DNA of 39,555 bases. It comes from an uncultured Lachnospiraceae bacterium (lineage in GTDB: Bacteria; Bacillota; Clostridia; Lachnospirales; Lachnospiraceae). The translations under genes were made by a program, and so were the position numbers. The notes under the pieces are model-generated. The model was not told where the DNA came from and made no database searches. It was given only the letters and a program-made list of their open reading frames with translations. Shown here one piece after another: positions 26,235 through 35,020 of this stretch; positions within the stretch are counted from its first letter, which is position 1; each line of letters begins with the position of its first letter. Location: contig CAMWGV010000025.1 of the NCBI GenBank assembly GCA_947173945.1, forward strand, positions 1 through 39,555, written 5' to 3'.

Positions 26235-26570
26235 TCACATTCTCCTGCCATCATGACCGGTACCACCTGCCACCATAAAGGCAGAATTCCCCTTCCTTAC
26301 TATGGTCGGAACTGCCAGCCAGCACTTTCCTTCCTTGGCTGTCCGTTCGGCAAGATAAATGTAAACCGAGACTGCTCGATGCGGCAAATCCATCTGATAG
26401 ATAAAATTATATCTCTTCATCCTGTTTTCCATACTCCTCTCTTCCTCTGTGTCCGTGATGACCTGTTTGGCTTCCTGCCGTCCCTTCGCCTCGGTGTGGT
26501 TCTTACCATTCCTTTTCTGCTCTGTGACAGCTTTTAAAATCTATTCCTTCGTCAGTCTAATCATTTTGCC
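26235..26570 (-). pseudogene. Broken helix-turn-helix mobile-element gene, copy 2
   Basis: The frame begins MIRLTKE-stop and continues KAVTEQKRNGKNHTEAKG, then MKRYNFIYQMDLPHRAVSVY and IYLAERTAKEGKCWLAVPTI, after which the recognition helix seen in copy 1 (KLSETTVRRTIKDLWKAGLI) is deleted and the frame ends in VAGGTGHDGRRM. The upstream stop and the deletion both kill it. Together with copy 1 it shows the intact ancestor, a HTH_36-like initiator of a mobile element. Confidence 0.65.
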
Positions 26571-27082
26571 AGTACTTCATAGGCCTCTCTGTTCTGCTCC
26601 ACCAACCTTAAAATGCAATCAATCCAGCCAAACACAATCAACAATATCACGATCAACCTTAACAAATTTTTCATCTATAAAAACAGCAGCCCAACCATGT
26701 TCTTCGTCCCATGGACAATTAAGCACCAATATGACACATACAGCAACATTTTGCGACTCATATGGGGGATTACCTGTTTTGCTTCTGGCATAAACTGCAT
26801 CTTCCAAAGCATAAAGCGTAACATCTGTGCCAGTGTGTTTTACAAGATCTGCAGGCGATTTTATTTCCGGCCAATATTCTTTACTTTCTTCCTCGTCATC
26901 AGGTCCCCACTGTTCATACATCTCATCATAATAAAGACGTATAAAGGCTTCCAGCATCTCGGTCTCCAGTTGGGGTGTCCATTTTTCTATCAGTCTCTTA
27001 CAATAAATGACACCTTCCCCTTCATCTTCGCCCAAATCATCAATTTCAAATTCTTTTGGATTTAGTAGTAAATTATTTAGCA
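26550..27082. repeat. Duplicated segment, copy 2
   Basis: Near-identical to 18662-19193 over about 530 bases; see that entry for the boundaries. It lies 7.9 kb away in the same orientation, so recombination between the copies would delete the efflux and FRG operons. Confidence 0.9.
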
Positions 27083-27083
27083 T
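26619..27083 (-). CDS. DUF6985-like protein, copy 2
   Basis: 154 residues, identical to the 18730-19194 protein except Leu2 for Ile2. Unlike copy 1 it has its own ribosome site (AGGAGGAATAAAA) and no zinc-ribbon gene in front. About 7 base changes, all but one silent, suggest recent duplication or gene conversion under selection for the protein. Same CPWDEEHGW motif and tentative immunity-type assignment. Confidence 0.75.
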   Translation of the reverse strand: MLNNLLLNPKEFEIDDLGEDEGEGVIYCKRLIEKWTPQLETEMLEAFIRLYYDEMYEQWGPDDEEESKEYWPEIKSPADLVKHTGTDVTLYALEDAVYARSKTGNPPYESQNVAVCVILVLNCPWDEEHGWAAVFIDEKFVKVDRDIVDCVWLD

Positions 27084-27194
27084 TTTTATTCCTCCTGTTT
27101 ATTTTTCAGTGCGTATTATCCGCTAAAAATACATTTTAAGCATCATACAATCCATACAAAACATCTCTCATGTCTTTTATTATATTACTTCTTT

Positions 27195-28703
27195 TTAGAA
27201 AGCACTATCCTGAGAAATCCCCACTTGCACCTCCAAATATGCCCCACAAACCCTTTCCATGGCGGCATCTTCTTTGTCATTACCCACAGCCAGAACGTCC
27301 CCTACGGAAATCCCAAGCCAGTCGCACATTTCTTCAATGCCCACACCCTTGTCCCGACCTTCACTTACGATTTGCAGACAATTGCCTTCAATATAGAAAC
27401 GGCAGTTTGACGCTTTCAGAAGTTCTACCATCCTGTCATATTCCGTATCTTTCCAAACGCTGTGATGTCCTTTGAGCAATGTTACCTTATACGCCGCTCC
27501 ATTCTTCATGGAAACAGCACATTTTGCTTTTATGCTTTCTCCAAATTCAATTGCTTCAGATAAACCGCTTATATCGATCGGATAAACTTTTTCCTTTTGA
27601 CCATTTTCTTCCCTCAAGCATAAATGACCGCCTGATGCAAATATGAACCCCTGAAATAAATCCATATCCGCCTTTAATCTTCTCTTTACATCCGCCTCCG
27701 GCATGGTTGTCGCAAGAAAAATCGGGCACACTTCTCTAAGTGCAGCCAGCTTCTCACGCACCTGAACCGAAAGTTCTCGTCCATGCTGGTTCCCGGTTGA
27801 CATTCTGCGTTCAGGAATCAATGTGCCATCCAAGTCGAAAAAGATTGCTCTGAATTTCTCAGGGATGCGGTAAATCGGATACTCTCCAAAAATATTTCTT
27901 AAGGCGAAATCTGCTCTCCCACCATAAGCAAGATAACAGGTGCATCTCTTCCGGCTGCACACAGGCTCAAATATGTCCTCCTCGCTGCCATCATACCAAT
28001 TAATGTCCTTCGTCCTGCTAATATTGCAGGTATGTATTTTCCCGTCTGCCTCAACAAAACACCTGTCTGCACACATTTGTACAGCAGCATTAGGATTTTT
28101 CAGCTCATATTTAAAAAATGGATCTAATTGGACAAAGGCTTCTATTTCATCCGGACTGTAATTCCTTTTCAATCCATCCATTTTATTAATCCACAGATAA
28201 ATGTCCGGGGAAAGCTTTTTCCTTAATTCTCTTAACAACTGTATATTCTCCGGTACTCCGACTGCCCCTGTGCACACCTTGATATTATTTTTGACCAGCT
28301 TATGGCACTTGGATACAAACTCGTCAACTGTTGTCATCTCGGGATGAAAGGTTGCCCATATGCAAAGTTTATGAGCAAAATCAAACCCTTTCAGGCACTC
28401 CTCGACGGAAAAGCTGAGATTCGTCTGCATTCCCACCCTATCAATTTCAGGAATCTCAGCCAAACGCAAAAGTCCCTCCCAATACCAACGGTGTATGGAG
28501 ACTTCCCCGTATGGCGTAATGAAAACTGCTCCTATAGAAAAAGTCTTCGCCCTTTTTTCAATGCTGTCGCAGAACCTTACAAAGCTCTGCCTGTCTTTCT
28601 CCATTTCCATCGGCAAAGCTCTGTGCTTTGCAAAAGGACAGTAGGAACAGCTATAATTACAACTTTTCAGATTTCCTCTGTAAATAATGGTTCTCTTATG
28701 CAT
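27195..28703 (-). CDS. STM4011-family radical SAM protein fused to a HAD phosphatase
   Basis: 502 residues. The N-terminus has a radical SAM cluster motif CNYSCSYC (Cys15, 19, 22). Residues ~210-257 add a SPASM-like Cys group (C211, C215, C226, C249, C254, C256). From ~285 a HAD hydrolase begins: IFFDLDGTLIPE (nucleophile Asp290), LATTMP and a C-terminal GVGIEEM...GNDKEDAAM with the acidic metal loop. Members of this family sit with the STM4012-4015 genes in many bacteria; the HAD half is not part of the basic family. The start overlaps the STM4012 stop by 8 bases. Likely the terminal modifying step of an unknown pathway; substrate unknown. Confidence 0.88.
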   Translation of the reverse strand: MHKRTIIYRGNLKSCNYSCSYCPFAKHRALPMEMEKDRQSFVRFCDSIEKRAKTFSIGAVFITPYGEVSIHRWYWEGLLRLAEIPEIDRVGMQTNLSFSVEECLKGFDFAHKLCIWATFHPEMTTVDEFVSKCHKLVKNNIKVCTGAVGVPENIQLLRELRKKLSPDIYLWINKMDGLKRNYSPDEIEAFVQLDPFFKYELKNPNAAVQMCADRCFVEADGKIHTCNISRTKDINWYDGSEEDIFEPVCSRKRCTCYLAYGGRADFALRNIFGEYPIYRIPEKFRAIFFDLDGTLIPERRMSTGNQHGRELSVQVREKLAALREVCPIFLATTMPEADVKRRLKADMDLFQGFIFASGGHLCLREENGQKEKVYPIDISGLSEAIEFGESIKAKCAVSMKNGAAYKVTLLKGHHSVWKDTEYDRMVELLKASNCRFYIEGNCLQIVSEGRDKGVGIEEMCDWLGISVGDVLAVGNDKEDAAMERVCGAYLEVQVGISQDSAF

Positions 28704-30063
28704 TTTCCTGCTCCCATTCCTTCATTTTTTTCACAATCTCCTCTGAGATCAGCTGCGGTCCGATATAGTCAGAAAGTCCCAAACCTTCGGGGGTGAGACC
28801 GATATAGTCATGACCGCTATCGTGTTCTTCCAGCCAGCCCTGATCCATCCAATCCTTTATGATTGGAAAGTCCTCCAATAAATCAGCCTGAAAAGCCTTT
28901 CTATATGCCTGCTTTGAGATTCCGGGAAGAATCAATAAATGCTTTATCACATATCTCCTCTTAATCTCATCATCCGAAAGCAATATTCCGTTGGTAACGA
29001 AAGAGAAATCTTCCGTCCGCTGATAGCGCTCAATTTCTTTCAGCGCATCACGTCTTGTCGTCCTGTAGGGCGTACAGGCGTGAAGCCTTCCCAGATAACT
29101 TCTTCCGCCGCATCCCAATGACAGTGCACTTTTAAATCCGCACTCGTTAAATTCCGGAAGCATATTTGTTGGAAATTCTTTTCCTTGAACCTCTTTTCCT
29201 AAAGCCCCATTCCCCTGAGACAGGCTCCCCAAACTCTTTTTCACAAATCGCCGCATGGATATCTGAACATACCCGTTCTCTCTCAAATACTCCGAGCCGC
29301 ACTGGTATAAAGCATACGCATAATCAGAATCCAGCAGTTCCTTTCTGCCTTCCTGCTCAAGCCGGACGCCATGCTTTATATATAGGGGATAAAGAAATAT
29401 TTCATCCGGCGCATAGGAAAGCGCCATCCTCAGAGAACGGATCAGACTTTCCTCTGTCTGTCCGGGCAGCCCATATATAAAGTCAAAATTGACACACTCA
29501 AAGCCCATATTTGATAAGATCTGCACTGCCTCTCTGGCACGCTCACTGTCATGATTCCTCCCAAGCCATCGAAGCTCCTCGTTTTCAAAGCTCTGAATCC
29601 CCATACTGACCCTTGTAACTCCAAGCTCCTTAAGCAGCTTTGTTTTCTCCTGATTGGTCTGATTAGGGGCCGTCTCTATGATAACCTTGTGGTCAGCATC
29701 CATCGGCATATATGTATTCACCGCCTCAAAGATGCGTACTATCTGCTCACTTTCCAACAGTAAGGGGGTCCCTCCGCCAATAACAAATTCAACAAAAGAC
29801 GAACTGTGCGGCAGCATTTCTTTGTATTGTTTCACCTGTCGCAATACAGCGTCAATATAGTCGTCCATCTGTATCTGATTGCAGCCTGTGACTGAAAACA
29901 GATTACAATAACCACATTTACTTTCACAAAAGGGAAGGTGAAGGTATAAACTGTGCCCTTCACCTTCAAGATTGAAAAAGTAATCCCTTAAATTGACATT
30001 CTCTAACGCTCTGTACGCTGTCTTATGAGGATAGCTGTACATATATTGAATATATCTGTTCAT
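28696..30063 (-). CDS. STM4012-family radical SAM protein (HemN-like)
   Basis: 455 residues from ATG 30063, which has a GAGGTGAG site; a GTG two codons upstream is the alternative. Radical SAM motif CESKCGYCNLF (Cys48, 52, 55), followed by VIGGGTPLL, a YLIET-like strand and MGIQSFENEELRWLGR, the series typical of coproporphyrinogen dehydrogenase-like HemN/HemW enzymes. A C-terminal winged region (IKHLLILPGISKQAYRKAF) is also HemN-like. The setting between STM4013 and STM4011 homologues argues against haem synthesis and for the STM4012 group. Starts 8 bases after the STM4013 stop. Confidence 0.9.
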   Translation of the reverse strand: MNRYIQYMYSYPHKTAYRALENVNLRDYFFNLEGEGHSLYLHLPFCESKCGYCNLFSVTGCNQIQMDDYIDAVLRQVKQYKEMLPHSSSFVEFVIGGGTPLLLESEQIVRIFEAVNTYMPMDADHKVIIETAPNQTNQEKTKLLKELGVTRVSMGIQSFENEELRWLGRNHDSERAREAVQILSNMGFECVNFDFIYGLPGQTEESLIRSLRMALSYAPDEIFLYPLYIKHGVRLEQEGRKELLDSDYAYALYQCGSEYLRENGYVQISMRRFVKKSLGSLSQGNGALGKEVQGKEFPTNMLPEFNECGFKSALSLGCGGRSYLGRLHACTPYRTTRRDALKEIERYQRTEDFSFVTNGILLSDDEIKRRYVIKHLLILPGISKQAYRKAFQADLLEDFPIIKDWMDQGWLEEHDSGHDYIGLTPEGLGLSDYIGPQLISEEIVKKMKEWEQENA

Positions 30064-30071
30064 TCTCACCT

Positions 30072-30929
30072 CTACAGAAAAAAGTGCTTATATGGCACTG
30101 TATTCACCACCGGATGATTCACACCATGGAAAATATACCCATCCTCGCCGTAGCAGGTACCATGGTCGGAAAAGCATACCACAAAGGTTTCACCTCTCTT
30201 GCTCTTCCAGTGTTCAAAAAGCCTGCCAAGCTCACTGTCCGCATATCGCAGTGCTGCCCTGTGGGTCAGAATGCTGTCATTCTTTTCATTTTCCACATAG
30301 AAATTATTTGGATAATGAATGGAGCAGACATTTAAATAAAGGAATATCTTCCGGTCATCTTCATTTTTATCCAGCCTGTTTATAATAAAATCGACCTGAT
30401 TTTTCGTGCTGTCTTTTACCGGACAGGCAAATGACGGATTCCAATAACTCTTTTCAAAAAAGGACGGGAATACTTTCCCCATATCAGAACGCTTATCAAA
30501 AAAGCCCACTCCGCCCACACACCATGTATCATAGCCGTCATTATGAAGTCCCTGCACCAAATTGCTGGTCTCAAAGCCGTATGCGCCCTTGGGAACTTTG
30601 TTTCCCAGCCCCATACTTTTAGGGAAGAAAAGCATTTCCTGCTCCGCAAGACTTCTAGCCTCCTCCCTGAGCGGAAGGAACCCCGAAAAGATGGCGTGAT
30701 GAGAGGGGTATGTAAAGTTTCCGGGAGCTTGACGCTTCTCCCACGCGCCATACCTGTTCAAAATGGGAGTACCACCGCTTTTCTCCTCCTCTATGGCAGC
30801 GTCGTATCTCAAAGTATCCAGACACACAAACAAAATATCGCATTTCCCCACAACCTGCATCATATCCACCGTATTTTCCTTTTGCCCCATGCTGGACTTA
30901 AATGCCGCAAATGGTACTTCACCTGTCAT
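30072..30929 (-). CDS. STM4013/SEN3800-family hydrolase (alkaline phosphatase superfamily)
   Basis: 285 residues. Metal-binding FVCLDTLRYDA, a nucleophile-type Thr in APGNFTYPSH, and FSDHGTCYGEDGYIFHGVNH with the DHG and His metal ligands, the order found in the sulfatase/phosphatase superfamily. Such enzymes hydrolyse phosphate, phosphonate or sulfate esters. GGAGG lies 10 bases before the ATG. It is the third gene of the STM4015-4011 operon. Substrate unknown. Confidence 0.88.
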   Translation of the reverse strand: MTGEVPFAAFKSSMGQKENTVDMMQVVGKCDILFVCLDTLRYDAAIEEEKSGGTPILNRYGAWEKRQAPGNFTYPSHHAIFSGFLPLREEARSLAEQEMLFFPKSMGLGNKVPKGAYGFETSNLVQGLHNDGYDTWCVGGVGFFDKRSDMGKVFPSFFEKSYWNPSFACPVKDSTKNQVDFIINRLDKNEDDRKIFLYLNVCSIHYPNNFYVENEKNDSILTHRAALRYADSELGRLFEHWKSKRGETFVVCFSDHGTCYGEDGYIFHGVNHPVVNTVPYKHFFL

Positions 30930-31005
30930 TTCTATTGAACCTCCTATGATAATTGTAAATTATGTTCCCTACACGCTTAGGAATCATTTCCTGAGCAACT
31001 TAATT

Positions 31006-32064
31006 CTATATAAATCCCTCGGACATCATCGCCCTCATAATCTCAACCTGCCGCCTGTAAATCCGATTCTCTCCATAGATGTCCCTGTGCAGCAGGTCGC
31101 CCTGGGCATTCATCTCAATAATATAAGGCTTCCGGCGCCCCTTCTCCAAAAGCACATCTATCCCGATGCTCTTTAACCCGGGATAACAGTCCGCCGCCCT
31201 GAGGCAGGTCTCCGAAATATTTTCTATAACGGCTCTGTCCAGATTCAATTTTTCAAACTCCATGGAATGGTTGTTCAGATGCAGATTGGTAATCGGTCCC
31301 TTTGACAGCCGGGGTAAAATATAGTCAATACTCCTGTCCTGTACGATTACACGGAGGTCATAGCAATACTCCTGAAAAGTGTCTTTGCTATGCCATTTTT
31401 CCACAACACAATCCAGTTCCAAAAGTTTGTCCAGAAATTCTGCTGCATCCTCTCCCTCAAGCCTGTACAGTCTTTTCGTATTGACGACCTCACCTTGTTC
31501 AAGAGCCGCACAGGTGTAAAGAACAATTTTCCCCCTTACCGGTGAAAACCGAACTGCCGTTACCCCTGCCGCTCCCGACCCTCTCATTGGCTTTAAAAAG
31601 ATTTGATGAACCCTGTTCTCCCTCATAAAGTCCAGCAGTTCTTCCCTACAGGAAAAGCGGTCATCATACATCTCAGTCACAGCAATGCCGTTTCCAGCAA
31701 GTGTCTGCTTGCATTTTCGCTTGTCAAGCACCTCCACGATATCATCGGGATGATTAAAGAATCCGCCAAAGGGCATCCGTGCAAGCCTAAGCAGCTGCTC
31801 CCTGTACTGACCGGTAAGTTCATCCAGATCTTTCAAGCGACAGCTATCCCATTCAGGCGCATCTATCTTTACAATACTATTTTCTATGTCCCGGATTCCT
31901 TCTACAAACGGAAAATCCTTCCAATCATAAAAAGCAACACGGACACCCGCATCGGCAGCTGCCTTCTCGAAATACACCTTCCTTTTGCTGCCTTCCGAAT
32001 CCTTGCCGCCCTTCGAGCCAATCAAAATAATTCCGCTTATTCCGTCAACATTGCGTTGTACCAT
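31006..32064 (-). CDS. STM4014-family protein (ATP-grasp-like)
   Basis: About 352 residues from ATG 32064 (GGAG 4 bases before); an ATG at 32079 is possible. It shows an early Rossmann-like GIILIGSKGG, a lid/triphosphate-type loop IFLKPMRGSGAAGVTAVRF and a C-terminal IDVLLEKGRRKPYIIEMNAQ with the Glu-x-Asn metal pair, as in ATP-grasp ligases. It probably forms an amide or related bond in the pathway. It overlaps the STM4015 gene by about 28 bases. Confidence 0.85.
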   Translation of the reverse strand: MVQRNVDGISGIILIGSKGGKDSEGSKRKVYFEKAAADAGVRVAFYDWKDFPFVEGIRDIENSIVKIDAPEWDSCRLKDLDELTGQYREQLLRLARMPFGGFFNHPDDIVEVLDKRKCKQTLAGNGIAVTEMYDDRFSCREELLDFMRENRVHQIFLKPMRGSGAAGVTAVRFSPVRGKIVLYTCAALEQGEVVNTKRLYRLEGEDAAEFLDKLLELDCVVEKWHSKDTFQEYCYDLRVIVQDRSIDYILPRLSKGPITNLHLNNHSMEFEKLNLDRAVIENISETCLRAADCYPGLKSIGIDVLLEKGRRKPYIIEMNAQGDLLHRDIYGENRIYRRQVEIMRAMMSEGFI

Positions 32065-32894
32065 ATTTCTCCGTCCCATTCCTCTGCCTCTTCCTGCTCG
32101 GATACATCAACTTCAGGGGACAACTTTCCTATCTTATCCATCATCTCATCAGACAAATAGTGATGATGCACATCCAGCTTTTTGATATTCGAAAGCTCCG
32201 GCAGCTTCTCCAAAAGCAGGCTTCCGCCCTTGTCTGTCAAGGTTCCGCATGACAAATCCAAAGTTTCAATCTGACGGATATACTTACATTCCAGCACCAC
32301 CTGTGCCAATTCATCCTGAATCTCACTGTCCACAATGCCAAGATAGGTGAGATTTGGAAAATCAGAATTCGCCAGCAGTTCCTTTATAGTGCCTGCATCG
32401 CCGTCAAATCCATAGTCCTCCACACCAATATAAAGAAGAAGCTTTTTCAAGCTGGGCAGCTTAGCTTTCTCAATTTGCTTGATAACATTTGTTCCCAAGC
32501 CGCCGCAGATAATGGTCAAAGACTCCAAATTCTCATGCTCAATCTCTCCCAGCGTCAAGTCCATACTGCCCTTTATGGTCAGCTCCTTCAGTTGAGGCAT
32601 AGCCTTCCAAATCCGGCTGTAATCCCCCTGCATAATCCATGAGACCTCGCACTCCTCATAGTCCATATCGCCCACAAAAAGCTTTGTGATATGACTGAAC
32701 CTGTCAGCATTCTCAACGATAGCATCTATAACCGGCTGGCAATCCTCCTCATATGGGCCACCCCAGCTGCCGATAATAAGCTCATCCAGTCCGGTAAAAT
32801 CCGAATCCGCCAGGATATCCATCACCATGGTCTCCGCTTTTTTCCCGCTTTCATACTCATCGTAATTGTAAGAATATGTTTTGCTTTTTCCCAT
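32037..32894 (-). CDS. STM4015-family leucine-rich-repeat-like protein
   Basis: 285 residues of repeating strand-helix units: LKELTIKGSMDLTLG, LESLTIICGGLG, LKKLLLYIG, LTYLGIVDSEI, IETLDLSCGTLT, IKKLDVHHHYLS. This is a leucine-rich-repeat-like solenoid, the usual first gene of the STM4015-4011 set. It may act as a scaffold or specificity factor. AAGGAGG site before the ATG; promoter 40-70 bases upstream. Confidence 0.88.
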   Translation of the reverse strand: MGKSKTYSYNYDEYESGKKAETMVMDILADSDFTGLDELIIGSWGGPYEEDCQPVIDAIVENADRFSHITKLFVGDMDYEECEVSWIMQGDYSRIWKAMPQLKELTIKGSMDLTLGEIEHENLESLTIICGGLGTNVIKQIEKAKLPSLKKLLLYIGVEDYGFDGDAGTIKELLANSDFPNLTYLGIVDSEIQDELAQVVLECKYIRQIETLDLSCGTLTDKGGSLLLEKLPELSNIKKLDVHHHYLSDEMMDKIGKLSPEVDVSEQEEAEEWDGEIWYNAMLTE

Positions 32895-32932
32895 TTTTGC
32901 TGTTTGCCTCCTTCTTAATTGTTACCATTTCC

Positions 32933-32961
32933 ATTATACAAAGCGTGAGGAAAATGTTCAA
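32933..32961 (-). promoter_or_regulatory. Promoter of the STM4015-4011 operon
   Basis: Minus strand: TTGAAC (32961-32956), 17-base spacer, perfect TATAAT (32938-32933), 39 bases before the ATG of the first gene. It faces the divergent diguanylate cyclase gene. Confidence 0.8.
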
Positions 32962-33200
32962 TATATTTTGCATGGTTTGCGAACGCCATCTATTTAATGG
33001 TGTAATAAGCGCCTTGTTTTGCCATAAAACTACTGATTCTACAGACTTTTCCGGAACTTTTCAAGATACTGCCATGTCAGACAATATCTACACGAGTCAC
33101 ATGATAATAAAGAATATTTTAGGGAAATGCAGATTAATTCAAGCATTTTCTCTCAATATGTGTTACAATACAGTTATCAACTAAAAGTGATGTAGAAGGG

Positions 33201-34274
33201 ATGAGAATAACGATGATACAAGACCTTATTGAAATAAATTATGCATCCGTTGTTATTCTGTTGTTTTTTTTGGTTTTCATATTTACAAATGATTACTTTG
33301 CCCAAAGGATTCGGACATTGTTTCTATTGGCAGACGTTCTTTTGTTGTGCTTGGTTGTGGTAGATTCCATAGAATATTGGACTGCATCACTTGATACATT
33401 GACTTCCCTTCGAATCCTGATGTCTGCTATAGGATACAGCATAAGACCGATAATTATTTATGTTGTAATTTTATTGTTGGGAAATGCAAAAGGCAAAAAA
33501 TATGCATGGCTCTCAATCCCTCTTGTCGTGAATACTCTCATTGCTTTTTCGGCATTTTTTGTTGATTATGCATATTCATATACGATGGATAACCAGTTTG
33601 TGCGAGGTCCACTTGGCTATTTTGCTTTCGTAACAAGTGGTTTTTATGAGATTGTTCTATTGATTTGCACGATAAAATTGTACAAGTCGGTTAAAATTTC
33701 GGAAACGATTATTTCTGTTGTAGTTCTTTTTACATTTATGATTGCTATATTTATGGAATCAGTATGGAAATATGAAGGGATTATTAATGTATCAGGTGCG
33801 ATTGCATTAACTTTTTATTATCTCTATCTGAATACCCAGCAATTCAAACGTGACCCACTGACAAACGTACTGAATCGGCGATGTTTTTACATGGATGCCG
33901 AGAAACACAAAGCAAATCTGAGTGCTGTTTTATCAATTGACCTGAATGATTTGAAAAAGTGGAACGACGAGTATGGACATGCGAAGGGCGATGAGGCAAT
34001 CTGCACGATAGTTTGCTGTGTGGAAGCAGTACTTCCATCGAATTGTTATCTGTATCGTGTCGGTGGCGATGAGTTTATGCTTCTTTGCTTTAATCAAGAA
34101 AAAACAATCATCCAACAGTTGAAAAATCAAATAAAAGAAAAAGCATCGCAAACCCCTTTTTCTTGTGCAATTGGTGTTGCATACAACGATGAACAGATTG
34201 ATTTTAATAAGCTGTGTTCGCAAGCGGACAAGGATATGTACGAGGATAAACAGCAGATGAAGCATACAGAATAG
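33201..34274 (+). CDS. Membrane-bound diguanylate cyclase (GGDEF)
   Basis: 357 residues (an ATG at 33213 is an alternative start; AAGGG abuts the first ATG). Residues 15-210 hold about six or seven hydrophobic helices. The cytoplasmic C-terminal GGDEF domain begins DPLTNVLNRRCF and has an intact active site YRVGGDEF (GGDEF 288-292). The inhibitory I-site position five residues before is PSNC instead of RxxD, so product inhibition through this site is not expected. It makes cyclic di-GMP from two GTP; the sensor part may read a membrane or small-molecule signal. It is the only full plus-strand gene before 37 kb. Confidence 0.92.
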   Translation: MRITMIQDLIEINYASVVILLFFLVFIFTNDYFAQRIRTLFLLADVLLLCLVVVDSIEYWTASLDTLTSLRILMSAIGYSIRPIIIYVVILLLGNAKGKKYAWLSIPLVVNTLIAFSAFFVDYAYSYTMDNQFVRGPLGYFAFVTSGFYEIVLLICTIKLYKSVKISETIISVVVLFTFMIAIFMESVWKYEGIINVSGAIALTFYYLYLNTQQFKRDPLTNVLNRRCFYMDAEKHKANLSAVLSIDLNDLKKWNDEYGHAKGDEAICTIVCCVEAVLPSNCYLYRVGGDEFMLLCFNQEKTIIQQLKNQIKEKASQTPFSCAIGVAYNDEQIDFNKLCSQADKDMYEDKQQMKHTE

Positions 34275-34423
34275 CAATGCATTACTATCTTTTAAAGCAT
34301 ATTCTAGTCTGCCGAATCATTATGCCGTAAAATATCACGCAGAACATCCTTGCTTTCTTGCCTCCCAAAGGACAAGGAGCGAATAAAGATTTCTGATTTT
34401 ATCCACTCCCTATAACCATCCCA

Positions 34424-34942
34424 TTAAGAAATCACTGTATTCTGCCGCCTGTATGTATCGTTATCCTTTTGGCTCAGCTCGGCTTCTACCTGAGATAATT
34501 TCTTCTCCAGCTCCTTTACCTTTTCTTCATCTCCGGAAGCTGCTTTTATCTGCTGTTCCAACTGCTGTTTCTGTTCTTTCAGTTTTTTAATCTCCCTGTC
34601 AACCTTATCAGTATTTGTTGTGCATTTCTCCGCATCCTTCTCCGGGCTGTCTGCTCCAACTTCTGGCTGTCCATTATAATCTGCACCACCCGCTTTTTTC
34701 GGGTCATCATATAGCACTTTCGGATTGCCGTTTTCATCCTGTCCCATACGATACATTCCGCTTGGCTTGCTGCCGGAAAGCTCGCTACGGATGTACTCAT
34801 CCTTTGGAACTGGAATGCTTTCACTTTTATTTTCCGCGCCCTGCTCTTTTCCAATTTCCTTTGTCTTTTCCCTCTCTTCCTGCAGCCTTTCTAAATAGTC
34901 ATTTTTGTAATCCTTATAATTACCGCTTACTTCCATTGACAT
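34424..34942 (-). CDS. Hypothetical coiled-coil protein (172 aa)
   Basis: The ATG follows AAAAGGAGGAC. The first 100 residues are polar, Gly/Pro/Asp-rich and probably disordered (SELSGSKPSGMYRMGQDENG). Residues ~108-165 form a strong heptad coiled coil (REIKKLKEQKQQLEQQIK, VKELEKKLSQVEAELSQKD). No membrane segment or signal peptide. Similar small proteins occur in Lachnospiraceae; function unknown. Confidence 0.8.
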   Translation of the reverse strand: MSMEVSGNYKDYKNDYLERLQEEREKTKEIGKEQGAENKSESIPVPKDEYIRSELSGSKPSGMYRMGQDENGNPKVLYDDPKKAGGADYNGQPEVGADSPEKDAEKCTTNTDKVDREIKKLKEQKQQLEQQIKAASGDEEKVKELEKKLSQVEAELSQKDNDTYRRQNTVIS

Positions 34943-35020
34943 AATTTTGTCCTCCTTTTCTCTGACAGCATTTTCATATTCCCTGCCTTTATCTGTTATT
35001 CGTCATTACTTTGGCGGCAT

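Noticed and set aside
28302-28796. Plus-strand 164-codon frame and others antisense to the STM4011-4014 genes (for example 31603-32160)
   Set aside because: Shadows of well-supported radical SAM and ATP-grasp-like genes; no ribosome sites or domains.
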